From: Mycobacterium sp. | GTDB lineage: Bacteria; Actinomycetota; Actinomycetes; Mycobacteriales; Mycobacteriaceae | Assembly: GCA_025965895.1 (NCBI GenBank) | Contig: JAOPWC010000173.1 | Location: 1 to 48,685 of the forward strand | Reading direction: 5' to 3' | DNA length: 48,685 nt | Part shown: positions 18,878-27,947 of the stretch, in pieces | Numbering within the stretch: the stretch's first letter is position 1 | How the letters are laid out: the number at the start of each line of letters is the position of its first letter | Program-made: the position numbers and the translations under genes | The notes under the pieces: generated by a model | What the model saw: the letters and a program-made list of their open reading frames with translations, nothing else | The model's database searches: none | Told to the model about the DNA's origin: nothing

Positions 18878-19234
18878 AGGGGCTCGCGCACTTATATGAC
18901 GCCGCCAGCGATCCTGTGCTGACCTTGACAGAAGCACCCCAACCGATCAAGTCAGAGGGAACAGCTTTTGCTTCGTCACAAGAGGAGCCGAAGGGTGTCC
19001 GACCGATGTAATACGCGGAAGACCGTTCAGAAATTGATCTGACTCGCTACCGGCGGAGTGCATACGGGATTCACTCCCGCGCCCGGGGTATCTCCTCACG
19101 ACGGATGCCGTCAGTCACGAGCCGGGTGCGATACGCGGTTCTAGTGATCTCGAAAGCACCAGGGCTCGATGCCGTCTGTGCACAGTCCAGTCGAGCTCCT
19201 GCCGGGGGTCTCGACAATCTGATCCACCGAGTTT
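18878..19234. other. No gene seen between the membrane protein and repeat S2
   Basis: About 350 bases with no frame that has a good start or family motif. Base composition shifts back to GC-rich along it. It forms the inner side of the right end of the candidate element. Confidence 0.4.
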
Positions 19235-19416
19235 GTCTCACGCGCGTGTCCAATTGGACATGCGTTGGACATTTCAATTGAGAATTGGACATCGAGCTTG
19301 AGAATCTACAACTTATGTAGATTCTCATACCCGGTGTCCAAAACAAGGCCTCTGAGCTGCGCTCATTGCGAGATTCTTACCTAATGTCCATCAGCATTTT
19401 CTCACTGTCGTGTCCA
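19235..19416. repeat. Composite recombinase-site array, type A, copy S2
   Basis: Same layout and orientation as S1. GTCTCA-N6-TGTCCA at 19235, palindrome TGTCCAATTGGACA at 19247-19260, leftward units TGGACA-N7-TGAGAA at 19266 and 19286. The core is a perfect dyad: TGAGAATCTAC (19299-19309), spacer AACTTAT (19310-19316), GTAGATTCTCA (19317-19327). Rightward units start at 19321, 19374 (TTCTTA) and 19399 with spacers of 7, 5 and 6 before TGTCCA. The left half ends the 1457-19309 element; the right half is a second left end whose partner is not in the window. Confidence 0.85.
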
Positions 19417-20074
19417 ATTTCAGATCGCTGCTTCGCACCTTTCACAGCCTTCGGAAGATACGCTCACGGCCTTTCCGTTGTGTTGGGCTGGTTATCTGCT
19501 TTCGTCACGTGACTAAGGTCGCGACCGTCCTAGCCGCTCGCATTTGCATCAGCCTGGTGCTCGAATTCCTATGCCTTGCGATGGTTCCCGAATTTCATCC
19601 GCTTGGCCGCCTTCCACCCAGTCGTGCTGGCCAGCGCGGACACCGGCCGTCGGGTGTTCACCGGTTCGGAGACCGTCACCGACAACTCCACGACATGCAG
19701 CGTCGAGGGGAGACCAGGGCATCCACGGCCTTGCGGGCGGCTCGGCTCCTCGTCGTCGGCCGCGGTCGTATCCATGGGTACAGCGGCGATCACATAGTGA
19801 CCACCGGCGCGGCAGGCCAGGATCTCCAGCCGCCAGCACTCGATGGCGTTTAGGGGCTGGTTGGCGAGTAGCCGCCGAGCACGTGAGACAAGACCTCCGA
19901 TGTGATTAAGTGTCAATCCCTGACTTGGGTTTGGGTTGATGATGCTGGCAACTGCCGCCACCACAACCCAGTCAGTGCGTCGACGGAGACAACGGAATTC
20001 GACGTCACCGATCGCTCAAACGGTCAAGACAGGGAATGCTTCGCCAACGAAGGATGGCGCAGGGTGTGGGTGTG
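19417..20074. other. Stretch without a recognisable gene
   Basis: 650 bases. The longest frame on the minus strand (19569-19964) has acceptable codon use in its middle (LNAIECWRLEILACRAGGHY) but no recognisable family, and the plus-strand frames are Arg-rich shadows. It may be a decayed gene carried next to the S2 left end; I cannot name it. Confidence 0.3.
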
Positions 20075-20962
20075 TCAACCTGCAGGCGCTAGGCGGAACG
20101 CAGCGCCGTCGCGCTGGACGCGACACCCGGTGGGTGTGCCGAAGTGGGTGCCGATCACAGTCGTCGGGGTGTCTGCAAAGCGTTCCAGGAACTTCCGACG
20201 GGTGGAAGCAGCCACAGCTTTGTCGGTGTCGTAGGCGCACGTCCATTCGGGGTAGCCGATTTGACAGGGCATGTGCATGAGGTCACCGGTAATCACCGCA
20301 CTTTCACCCTTCGATTCGACCAGCACCGAAACGTGTCCGGGGGTGTGGCCATGCGACGGAATCAAGGTGACCTCTGGTGTGATGGCCGCGTCCGGTTCCA
20401 CAAACGTGGCGAGCCCCGCATCTACGATCGGTCGGACCGAATCGTTGAACGTGGCGACCGCATCGAGGAACGGGTCCACGTCGTCGTTGGTGTCGGCCAA
20501 CCCCTTCCAGTGGTCGTACTCGCGCTCGATCATGTAGTGGGTGCCATTACCGAAGGTCGGAAGCCATTGCTCGTCAACCAGATGCGTGTTCCAGCCGACA
20601 TGGTCGACGTGCAGGTGCGTGCAGATGATCACTTCGACGTCGTCAGGGTCCCAAACCCTTTGAAAGTTCGTCAGGTAGTCGGTGTCCAACATGTTCCACA
20701 TTTCCGAGGTGCGTGACTTGGAGTTCCCGACACCGGTATCGACGACCAACTTGCGTGAGGGTGTGTCGATGAGGAACGAGTACACGCCCACGCAGAACTG
20801 CCCGTCGCGAAGGTAGTGGGGGGACAGCCAGTCCAATGCCGCTACCTCGCGGGTCGTGGACGGTGGCAGCATCTCGGCGAGAAATTCCGGAGGTGTCCAG
20901 ACTTCCAACTCGACGACCTTGGTGATGGTGACGTCGCCGATCTTCCAGCGTTCCGTAGGCAC
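20075..20962 (-). CDS. MBL-fold metallo-hydrolase
   Basis: 295 residues. Metal motif CTHLHVDHVGW gives His116, His118, Asp120 and His121; SHGHTPGHVS, GDLMH and GTHFGTP supply the remaining ligands of a dinuclear site. The order and length resemble AHL lactonase/AttM-like and related hydrolases of the beta-lactamase superfamily. It probably hydrolyses an ester or lactone; substrate unknown. Start is a GTG at 20962 where family homology begins (PTERWKIGDVTITKV). The C-terminal 15 residues (RVQRDGAAFRLAPAG) are plausible. Neighbours are gene fragments, so the context gives no pathway. Confidence 0.85.
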   Translation of the reverse strand: MPTERWKIGDVTITKVVELEVWTPPEFLAEMLPPSTTREVAALDWLSPHYLRDGQFCVGVYSFLIDTPSRKLVVDTGVGNSKSRTSEMWNMLDTDYLTNFQRVWDPDDVEVIICTHLHVDHVGWNTHLVDEQWLPTFGNGTHYMIEREYDHWKGLADTNDDVDPFLDAVATFNDSVRPIVDAGLATFVEPDAAITPEVTLIPSHGHTPGHVSVLVESKGESAVITGDLMHMPCQIGYPEWTCAYDTDKAVAASTRRKFLERFADTPTTVIGTHFGTPTGCRVQRDGAAFRLAPAG

Positions 20963-21105
20963 CTTGTTTACAACGGATTTCCGCCGCGCGTAATTCGCTT
21001 TCGTCCTCGTGTACCACGAATCACCCGCGAGGGGGAGGACTCTGGCGGGGCGAAGGGGATGCTCATGACCAGGGGACCCGCAGCGAAGCCGCGGGGTACG
21101 TCCTG

Positions 21106-21375
21106 CACAATGGGACGGTGCCCAACCCGCGCAACGGTCTGGTCTCGCACTGGTTCGACGAACTCCCGCGCAGCAGGCCGCAGCTCCCGGCTGACCCCGG
21201 CGCCGACCTCTGGATCGTGGGCGCCGGCTACACCGGGCCTACTACCTGAAGCGCGCCGATCCCGGCTTGCGGATCGTGGTGCTGGAGGCGCAGTTCGTCG
21301 CCTTCGGCGCCTCGGGTCGCAACGGTGGATGGCTGTCGGGACTGGTAGCCGGGGACCGCAACGCGATGGGCTCGT
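21106..21375 (+). pseudogene. FAD-dependent oxidoreductase, N-terminal remnant
   Basis: Translation starts NGTVPNPRNGLVSHWFDEL and reaches ADLWIVGAGYTG, the FAD-binding motif of DAO/DadA-like oxidoreductases. Then a few codons are lost with a frame change, and YYLKRADPGLRIVVLEAQ and FGASGRNGGWLSGLVAGDRNAM follow. Homology stops near 21375 and the substrate domain is absent. The gene is dead. It lies between the MBL gene and a truncated epoxide hydrolase, in a stretch made of unrelated fragments joined end to end. Confidence 0.75.
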
Positions 21376-21630
21376 CAGTACGGCCGGACGGCGTGATGGC
21401 CTGGCAGCATGGTCTTGAGTCAAGCGTTGTGAATGTCGGCACTCGACCGCGGCGATGGGCGACCCCATAAAGCTCTGGGATGCTGTTAGGGGCGAAGACT
21501 GGTCAACAGTGTGCCGTAGTTGGGATCGTGGGTTTGGCCAGAGCTTCGTGAGATGGATAGAAGCGGCAAGGACGGCGGGCGGTGGCCGCGGGGCGGTGAC
21601 GTCAACTGTCAACGAGTTGAAATACGCGGT

Positions 21631-21825
21631 GCCGTATCCACGCATGTCTAATGCCATCGCGCGGAATCCGGCTTCGGCGACCACTGGCAGCTGGCGCCGC
21701 CAGGAGTACCACGACTCCGGAAATCCGTGGCAGAACACCACAAGCGGACCCTCTCCTAGGGACACAGTGTGCACAGATATCCCGTTGGCATCGACCCATG
21801 CGTGCTCGACAGAACTAATGGTCAT
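21631..21825 (-). pseudogene. Epoxide hydrolase-like alpha/beta hydrolase, first 65 residues
   Basis: ATG at 21825 with AAGGAAGG upstream opens a typical alpha/beta hydrolase start: VSLGEGPLVVFCHGFPESWY (oxyanion motif HGFPESW) and RAMALDMRGYG. After that glycine (21631) the family continues toward the nucleophile elbow, but here the frame runs into unrelated sequence. The catalytic Asp and His are lost. The intact start and ribosome binding site suggest a recent truncation. Confidence 0.8.
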
Positions 21826-22355
21826 TCGTGTACCTTCCTTCACCTATGAAACTATTAGGGTCGAGCACAGCTGGCTCTCGGTAGTCAACTCTCCCAGCAG
21901 GTCTCCAACGAGCGCCGATATCTGTTTGACACCAAGCCGAACACTCCGCCTCGGTGCAGGTATCTGCGCGGTACGTGCCGACGCTGGCACTGAAATCATG
22001 AAGCCCGGCCGTTCAGTGGCTTGCGTTGTCCCTCGCGCATCAACGCCTTTTCAACGGTGGTACTGCGCCGCGCTCGCGTTCTCGACCAACACTAGCCGAT
22101 CTGCGGTGCCGAACCGAGAGTCGTGCTTCGGATCCCTCATGAGCGAAACAAGTTCGGCCGCACCGCCATTTAGGACAGCGCTTCCGGTCAGAGGCCCTTG
22201 TTTCGTGCTTCGACACTGGAAGAAGGAAGCAGCCGCCACGACCTTGTGGCGCGTAGATGCTGTCGAGGATGGAGCCATTCGGTACGCGCCCAAGCGGCGA
22301 CGTCATCGAGGTGACCCCGAAAATGCGCTAGTGTGCCTCGGCGCGACGCGACAAT
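21826..22355. other. Unassigned stretch between two gene fragments
   Basis: About 530 bases. One minus-strand frame (22051-22293; LMRDPKHDSRFGTADRLVLV) has protein-like composition but I do not recognise it, and it has no clear start. Composition is slightly less GC-rich than the surroundings. No repeat end of the S family was found here. Confidence 0.3.
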
Positions 22356-22889
22356 TCACTGTCGCCTCGGCCCAGCATGCGTCTCGCCGGGTTGGTACAG
22401 ATCAGGTCGGTTTGAGGCGGCCGTTGCTCCGCGAGGTTGACCGTCAGCCAGTACAGACCAATGGATCACACCGAAGACATCGGACGCCTCGCCGTGCCCG
22501 AAGACCGGTTCCGCCAGTGCCGCAGGTCCCTGCATCAGCACGCCACGCATCTCGGAATCGGCCCGAATGACCGTGCTTTCAAACAGGTTTCGGGCAATAC
22601 CGAAGGAATAGTCACGGGTCAGCTCGCTGCACCGCGCACGAAGAATACGCATTCCCGATGCCTCGGCGAACGCGCCGCACTCATCGAGCAACCGTGACTT
22701 GCCGACCCCGCTCGGCCCTTCGACCACGCACACTTGCCCGCGGCCTCTACCAGCAGCGGCGAGCACCGCAGACAGCTGGGTGAGCTCGGCTGCCCGTTCG
22801 CGGAGTTCGGCAACGGCCATTTGCGCCATCGTAGTGCCAGCCGGGGTGGCATCGTAATGCCATTCGTGTCTGGCGCTAACCCCCTGCAC
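22356..22889 (-). pseudogene. LuxR-family AAA regulator, truncated N-terminus
   Basis: The leftward frame contains ELRERAAELTQLSAVLAAA, the Walker A motif VVEGPSGVGKSRLLDE, and SGMRILRARCSELTRDYSFG, the N-terminal signature of large actinobacterial LuxR ATPase regulators (about 900 residues). At GVIH (near 22463) the frame slips: the other frame reads GLYWLTVNLAEQRPP, which continues the family, and then homology ends. Walker B, the helical repeats and the LuxR DNA-binding domain are missing, so the product cannot regulate. A likely original start is the ATG near 22829. Confidence 0.8.
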
Positions 22890-23223
22890 CCATCATGGCG
22901 ACGACGATGCTCCCGCTATCTACCTTCGGATAGGTGCAGGCTGTAGCCGGAACAGAATCGGGTAGGACCACCGAGCAGTTGGCTGGACGGTGTGGGTGCG
23001 ACGCAGCTTCGCGGCTCGCTGCGCTGGGCGGGAACGTACGGGCGTACCTCGAGGCCTGGCCGTTCCGGACCATGTCGAACGTGCGGATCATCGCCTACCG
23101 CGCGACTCGAAGGCGGCCGTCGGAGTTTCTCATCGGCGATGTCTGCGATTGGCACGACGTCCACGTCGAACGCCTCCGCCATCGAGAGATCGCACGTATC
23201 ACCACGACTACGGAGGAGGGCCC
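22890..23223. other. No gene seen upstream of the SDR
   Basis: 330 bases. Frames here are short or Arg-rich extensions of the SDR frame without family support. GGAGGAGGG just before 23224 is the SDR ribosome binding site. Confidence 0.4.
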
Positions 23224-24045
23224 GTGCTGATCGAAGGCAGCGTAGCGATTGTCACGGGCGCGGGATCCGGTATCGGTGCGGCCATCGCACATTCCTTCGC
23301 CGCGGCTGGGGTGCAGGTGGTGGTGGGTGACATCGACGTCGCAGGCGCACATGCCACGGCGGAACAAATCACCGGGCTCGGCCTCACCGCGGCGGCGGTA
23401 CACGCAGATGCCAGTGTCCGTTCCGACATCCGAACAATGATCGAGTTCGCGACGAACCGATTCGGTCCAGTGGACATCTACGTCGCGAATGCCGGCATCA
23501 GTGGACCGCCGGGACTGGGTATGTCCGACCGGGATTGGGACCGGGTGCTCGAGGTGAACCTGCGTGCGCACGTGCGGGCGGCGGCCTTGCTCGTGCCACG
23601 CTGGGTAGAGCGGGGTAGCGGCTACTTCGTCAGCACCGCCTCGGCCGCTGGGCTTCTCACCCAGTTCGGTGCGGCAGCCTACGCGGTGAGCAAGCACGCG
23701 GTCGTCGGTTTTGCCGAATGGCTGGCAATCACCTACGGCGACGACGGGATCGGGGTCAGTTGCGTGTGCCCCATGGGGGTCAACACCGCGCTGCTTCGCG
23801 GGGCGGCCCGATCAAAGGACGTCACCGAGCAGATGATCTTCGCCGCGATCACGCAAGCCGCAGAGGTGGTCGAGCCCGAGCTGGTGGCTGATCTGACCGT
23901 TCAGGCCGTGCGGGAGGGCAGGTTTCTGGTGCTACCGCACCGCGAGGCACTGGACCTCTACCGACGGAAGGGCGCCGACTACGAACGGTGGATATCCGAC
24001 ATGCGGCGCTACCAGCAGTCGTTGCCGACGATCTCCGGGGCCTGA
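23224..24045 (+). CDS. Short-chain dehydrogenase/reductase
   Basis: 273 residues. Classical SDR: cofactor motif VTGAGSGIGAAIA (TGxxxGxG), NAG in VANAGISGPPG, catalytic Ser in STASAAGLL, and YxxxK in AAYAVSKHAV. Asp in VVGDIDVAGA at the end of strand 2 favours NAD(H). It oxidises or reduces a hydroxyl/keto pair; substrate unknown. GTG at 23224 is the start because GGAGGAG lies 6-8 bases upstream and homology begins there. The intradiol dioxygenase gene lies 300 bases downstream on the same strand. Confidence 0.9.
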   Translation: MLIEGSVAIVTGAGSGIGAAIAHSFAAAGVQVVVGDIDVAGAHATAEQITGLGLTAAAVHADASVRSDIRTMIEFATNRFGPVDIYVANAGISGPPGLGMSDRDWDRVLEVNLRAHVRAAALLVPRWVERGSGYFVSTASAAGLLTQFGAAAYAVSKHAVVGFAEWLAITYGDDGIGVSCVCPMGVNTALLRGAARSKDVTEQMIFAAITQAAEVVEPELVADLTVQAVREGRFLVLPHREALDLYRRKGADYERWISDMRRYQQSLPTISGA

Positions 24046-24047
24046 CC

Positions 24048-24203
24048 ATGACTGTCCTCTACGACGCCCTGACCGACCGCAACGGCGCACTCGTGCAGCT
24101 TGCCGCCTACTCCGAGGTGCACTGGCAGAGAACCAAGATGTCGTGTTACCAGACCGCGCTGCTATTGACGTTCGCGACGATTTCGCTGACCTCCTTGGGG
24201 TGA
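24048..24203 (+). CDS. Possible short hypothetical protein
   Basis: 51 residues beginning at an ATG three bases after the SDR stop, so it could be co-translated. The composition is protein-like but matches nothing I recognise, and the end (LLLTFATISLTSLG) is hydrophobic. It may be the stub of a larger gene cut when neighbouring sequence was joined. Weak call. Confidence 0.25.
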   Translation: MTVLYDALTDRNGALVQLAAYSEVHWQRTKMSCYQTALLLTFATISLTSLG

Positions 24204-24349
24204 GCGGCGCCGAATATGCGCTGGCGGCGCGACGACACCTCGGGTAATGCCGTGCATTGAGTGGCTTATTCCCATTGATCGGTGATGGCGATCTTGGGTT
24301 GGTCGCTGGTTACGGTCGAAATTCGGCAGTTCCGCACCATAGAGGGTTG

Positions 24350-25246
24350 ATGATGAGCACAGACTTTTCCGAAGACACCGCCACCGCGGCGGTGATCGGC
24401 AGCTTCGCAGACTGTCCCGATACCCGGCTGAAGTCGGTGATGGAGAGCTTGGTCAAACATCTGCATGGGTTCGTCGGCGAGGTCGAACCGACGTTGCGTG
24501 AGTGGGAGCAGGGCATCGCGTTTCTGACCGACGTCGGTCACACGTGCGTCGGGGCCCGTCAGGAATTCATCCTGCTCTCGGACGTGCTGGGTGTGTCGAT
24601 GCTCGTCGATGCGATCAACAACCGGGCAGCTGTGGATGCCACTGCGTCCACCGTGCTGGGCCCGTTTCACGTACCGGATGCACCTGTTCGTGAGTTGGGT
24701 GCCGACATCGCCGCAGCCGAGGACGCCCCGCGGTGCGTGGTGCGCGGGACGGTCCGTTCGGCTTCGGGGTTGGCGCTGGCGGGTGCGGTGCTCGACGTGT
24801 GGCAGGCCGACGACGCCGGTTTCTATGACGTTCAGCAGCCCGAGCGAGTGCCCGAGCACAATCTGCGAGGGCTGTTCACTGCCGACGATTCCGGACAATT
24901 CTGGTTCCGCACCATTGTGCCCAAGTTCTATCCGGTACCCGAGGACGGTCCGGTCGGTGCGTTGCTGCGCGCGACCAAACGTCACCCCAACCGACCAGCG
25001 CACATCCATTTCATCGGCAGTGCACCGGGTTTCGACACCGTGGTGACGCATCTGTTCATCGCGGGCAGTCCGTATTTGGACGATGATGCGGTCCTCGGGG
25101 TGAAGCAGAGCCTCATCCGCGAGGTGGCAGAGATAGACGATCCCGAATTGGCGCGCCGCTATGGAGTCTCCAACCCGTTCGCAGTCATCGATTTCGACCT
25201 CGTCCTCGCTGCGACCCGCACCTCGGTTCCTGGTGATCACCACTAG
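24350..25246 (+). CDS. Intradiol dioxygenase, hydroxyquinol/catechol 1,2-dioxygenase type
   Basis: 298 residues. N-terminal helical dimerisation domain (SVMESLVKHLHGFVGEVEPT, WEQGIAFLTDVGHTC), then a beta-sandwich with the non-haem Fe(III) ligands Tyr159 (GFYDVQQP), Tyr194 (KFYPVP), His218 and His220 (RPAHIHF). TASTVLGPFHV and the NLRGLF motif are those of hydroxyquinol 1,2-dioxygenases. It cleaves between the two hydroxyls, giving a muconate or maleylacetate. Start at the ATG at 24350 (AGAGGG upstream; a second ATG follows at once). No maleylacetate reductase is next to it; a quinone-oxidoreductase-like gene is. Confidence 0.9.
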   Translation: MMSTDFSEDTATAAVIGSFADCPDTRLKSVMESLVKHLHGFVGEVEPTLREWEQGIAFLTDVGHTCVGARQEFILLSDVLGVSMLVDAINNRAAVDATASTVLGPFHVPDAPVRELGADIAAAEDAPRCVVRGTVRSASGLALAGAVLDVWQADDAGFYDVQQPERVPEHNLRGLFTADDSGQFWFRTIVPKFYPVPEDGPVGALLRATKRHPNRPAHIHFIGSAPGFDTVVTHLFIAGSPYLDDDAVLGVKQSLIREVAEIDDPELARRYGVSNPFAVIDFDLVLAATRTSVPGDHH

Positions 25247-25302
25247 GACGAACAACCGTCCAACAGCTCGTTTCACATCACACAGGTCAGGAGGACAACG
25301 TC

Positions 25303-26279
25303 ATGCACGCAATGGTCGTTAGTAGCTTCGGTGGACCCGAGGTCTCACCGAGGCCGAATTGCCCGATCCGACACCGGGTCCAGGACAGGTCGCCATCGAC
25401 ACCTCCCACGCCGCGGTCGGACTCATCGACGTCCTGTTGCGCCGTGGTGATATGAAGGACAACCCCGGCCTGCCCCAGCCGCCCTACGTGCCGGGCGGGG
25501 AAGTCGCGGGCACCATCCGTGCGGTCGGAGACGGTGTTGAGGGATTCCGCGTCGGTGAGCCCGTCGTGAGCATGTCCCAGGCGACCCTGGGCGGGTACGC
25601 GAGCATCACCTTGGCAGAGGCCTCGACGGTGGTTCCCCTCGGTAACTGGACAGTGGACCCAGCCCAGGCGGTCGCCGCGCTGCCCTACGCCGTCACCGCT
25701 TATCTGGGGCTTACCCGCGCGGCACATTTGCAGCCCGGGGAGAGCGTCCTGGTCCATGGCGCGGCCGGGGGTTTGGCCGCCACCGTGCCCGCCGTGGCAC
25801 GCGCACTGGGCGCCACGCGCATCGTGGGTACCGTCTCCTCGCCGAGCCGGATCAAGGACACCGCTCACCTGGGCTATGACGACGTGTTCACCAGCGACGG
25901 GTTCGTCGAGGCCCTGGCCGGGCGACCCGTGGACGTGGTGGCCGACGCCGTCGGTGGAGACGTGCGTACCGCCAGTCTGGACGTGCTGGCGCCGTTCGGG
26001 CGGATCCTGCTCCTGGGGCACGCCGCCCAGACCCTGGACACCCCAGTGACCGGTGACCACCTGTGGCTCAACAGTTTGAGTCTCGTCGGGTTCACCATCA
26101 CCACCTACTTGCAGACCCATCCCGGCAGCGCGCACTCGGCCGCCGAGCAGGTCCTGCCGCTGCTGGCCAGCGGCGAGTTGGCGCTGCTCATCGATGAACT
26201 GCCGCTAACCCAAGCCGCCCAGGCGCATCAACGCTTGCAAGACCGCCAGGTACCCGGCCGTATCGTGCTCGCCGTCTGA
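25303..26279 (+). pseudogene. Zinc-independent quinone oxidoreductase (MDR), frameshifted near the start
   Basis: The ATG at 25303 (GGAGGACAAC upstream) gives MHAMVVSSFGGPEV, the normal beginning of quinone oxidoreductases. At about 25340 one base is missing, and the family sequence continues in another frame: LTEAELPDPTPGPGQVAI. The rest is intact: GGEVAGTIRAVGDGVEGFRVG, cofactor loop VHGAAGGLAATVPAVARALGA, and a normal end at 26279. About 320 residues if the frame is restored. If real, the indel leaves only a TTG-started product from 25359 lacking the first strand. It could also be a consensus error. Confidence 0.8.
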
Positions 26280-26344
26280 CCTCACCACCTGGCACGGAAC
26301 AACAAGCGCGTCCCAACCTCGCCTGGCGGCCTCGCCGGTCGCCA

Positions 26345-27716
26345 TCATCGGTGCCGACCCGTCGCAGACGCCGCGATGATGAGATCTGCAGCCCGCTCCC
26401 GATCATCATCGACGCCGCATTGGTATTGCCTGCGGGAACGTTGGGCATGATCGAGGCATCGGCGATGCACAGTCCCTCGATGCCACGAACTCGAAGATCA
26501 GCTCCCACCACGGCGGCGGGATCGTCGGCGGCACCCATCTTGCAGGTGCCGACCTGATGGTGATAGGTACCCACGGCCCGCCGCACGAATGCCCGCAGTT
26601 CCGCGCGCGTCGTCGCCTCGGGACCCGGTGCCACTTCGGCGGCGCGCCACGGCGTGAAGGCTGGCGAGGCACCGATGTCACGGCAGAGTTCCACGGCTTG
26701 AACCAACGCCTCCATATCTGCCGGGTCAGCCAGGATGTTCGGATCAGCCAACGGCGCCACATCGGGGTCGGCAGACGCAAGCCGCAGCCTGCCCCGCGAC
26801 TTCGGCGCCACCAGTCCCGCCGCGATCGTGTACCCGTGTTCCGGTACCGGATACCCGTCCGCCGGGTAGGGAATGTGAATGAACAGTGGTTGCAGATCGG
26901 GTGCGGGGCCCTCGCAGTGGGTGCTACGGGCATACAACTGCGCCTCCAGCAGGTTGTTCTCCCCCGCCGGCAGCGGTCCCCTAGCCTCGTACAGGTTGCT
27001 GACGAGGGGGTGATCGTGCAGGTTCTCCCCCACACCGGCCAGCTCCACCAGCGGGCGCACACCGACCGCCTCCAGATGCGCGCTCGGACCTATCCCGGTC
27101 AGCAACAGGGCCTTTGGTGAACCCAGCACTCCGGCGCGCAGCACCACCTCCGCATCGGCGTAGGCACGTTGGGATGCCCCCCCGTGAAGGGAGTACTCCA
27201 CGCCCACGGCAAGGCCCGTCTCGACGACGATCCGGTGCACCCGCGCACCGGTGCTGACCGTGAGCTTCGGATGATCGAGTACGGGCGCCACGAAGCTCGT
27301 CCAGGCGCTCATCCGCTCGCCGCCGCGCGTGGTGGTGTGGTTGTACCCCACCCCGACCATCTCGTCGGCGTTGAACTCCGCGATCAGTCTGTGCCCGTTC
27401 GCGATTGCGCCATCCACGAACGCCGCCGACAGCGGATGCGGTGTCCCGATCGTCGACACCGGCAACGGCCCGTCCGCGCCGTGGTATTCGGTGGCACCCA
27501 GCTCGTGCGCCTCGGAGCGCTTGAAGAGCGCGAGTACTTCGGCCCACGCCCATCCGCGGTCGCCGCAAGTGCGCGCCCAACCGTCGTAGTCACTCGCATG
27601 ACCACGGATGTAGATCATTCCGTTCAGCGAACTGCTGCCTCCGAGCACCCTCCCGCGGGGCCAGAACAACCTACGGTCGTTCGCGTGCCGCTGCGGTGTG
27701 GTGAACACCATCGGGT
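26345..27716 (-). pseudogene. GMC-family oxidoreductase, 5' part replaced by repeat end
   Basis: Leftward frame with GRVLGGSSSLNGMIYIRG (GMC signature 1), a signature-2-like region (VLRAGVLGSPKALLLTGIGP), YHHQVGTCKMG and PNVPAGNTNAASMMIG near the end, the choline-dehydrogenase-like layout. The FAD-binding N-terminus (about 75 residues with GxGxxG) is missing: homology starts at TTPQRHANDRR, and at 27717 repeat S3 begins. Near 26393 a one-base loss shifts the frame; the alternative frame gives ERAADLIIAASATGRHR and the expected stop at 26345. Doubly broken and inactive. Confidence 0.85.
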
Positions 27717-27816
27717 GTAGGTTCTCAGATCCCGTGTCATCTCCCGACCCGCTGACCTCCACCGATGCATTTCGTCTCACGTCATGTCATCTGGAATTTG
27801 TCTCAGATTCGTGTCA
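27717..27816 (+). repeat. Repeat end S3, type B left half
   Basis: GTAGGTTCTCA (27717-27727)-N7-TGTCA, then GTCTCA (27774)-N5-TGTCA, then GTCTCA (27800)-N6-TGTCA. The starts are 57 and 26 bases apart and the spacers are 7, 5 and 6, identical to the right halves of S1, S2 and S5. Only the half-site motif differs (TGTCA for TGTCCA). There is no mirror half to the left; the sequence there is the GMC gene, so this marks an insertion boundary. A T-rich run follows at 27817-27824. No gene is seen from 27817 to 27947. Confidence 0.85.
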
Positions 27817-27947
27817 TTTTTTTTCAGACGCATCCGTTGGCATTCCGGCGCTTTTAGCCGCCAGACTCGTTGCAACAAACGCTCAACGGGCCCCTACGTC
27901 ACGTGACAGCGTCACGCCCGATGCTCGGACAGCTGATATCTGCGCCC

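Larger units (their letters stand above)
1457..19309. mobile_element. Candidate 17.9-kb non-autonomous element with regulatory and catabolic cargo
   Basis: The left end GTAGATTCTCA (1457-1467) and right end TGAGAATCTAC (19299-19309) are exact inverted repeats. ACTTAT precedes the left end (1451-1456) and lies one base beyond the right end (19311-19316), so each end is bordered by a near-identical 7-base spacer (GACTTAT, AACTTAT). Subterminal TTCTCA/TGTCCA units flank both ends in mirror orientation. Inverted arms around a 7-base spacer, plus extra arm sites, are features of tyrosine-recombinase substrates; assignment to that class is inference. The cargo is a secreted protein, PknK-like kinase, BTAD regulator, catabolic operon and DUF4239-like protein. 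No recombinase is encoded inside, so movement would need one in trans. Confidence 0.6.
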
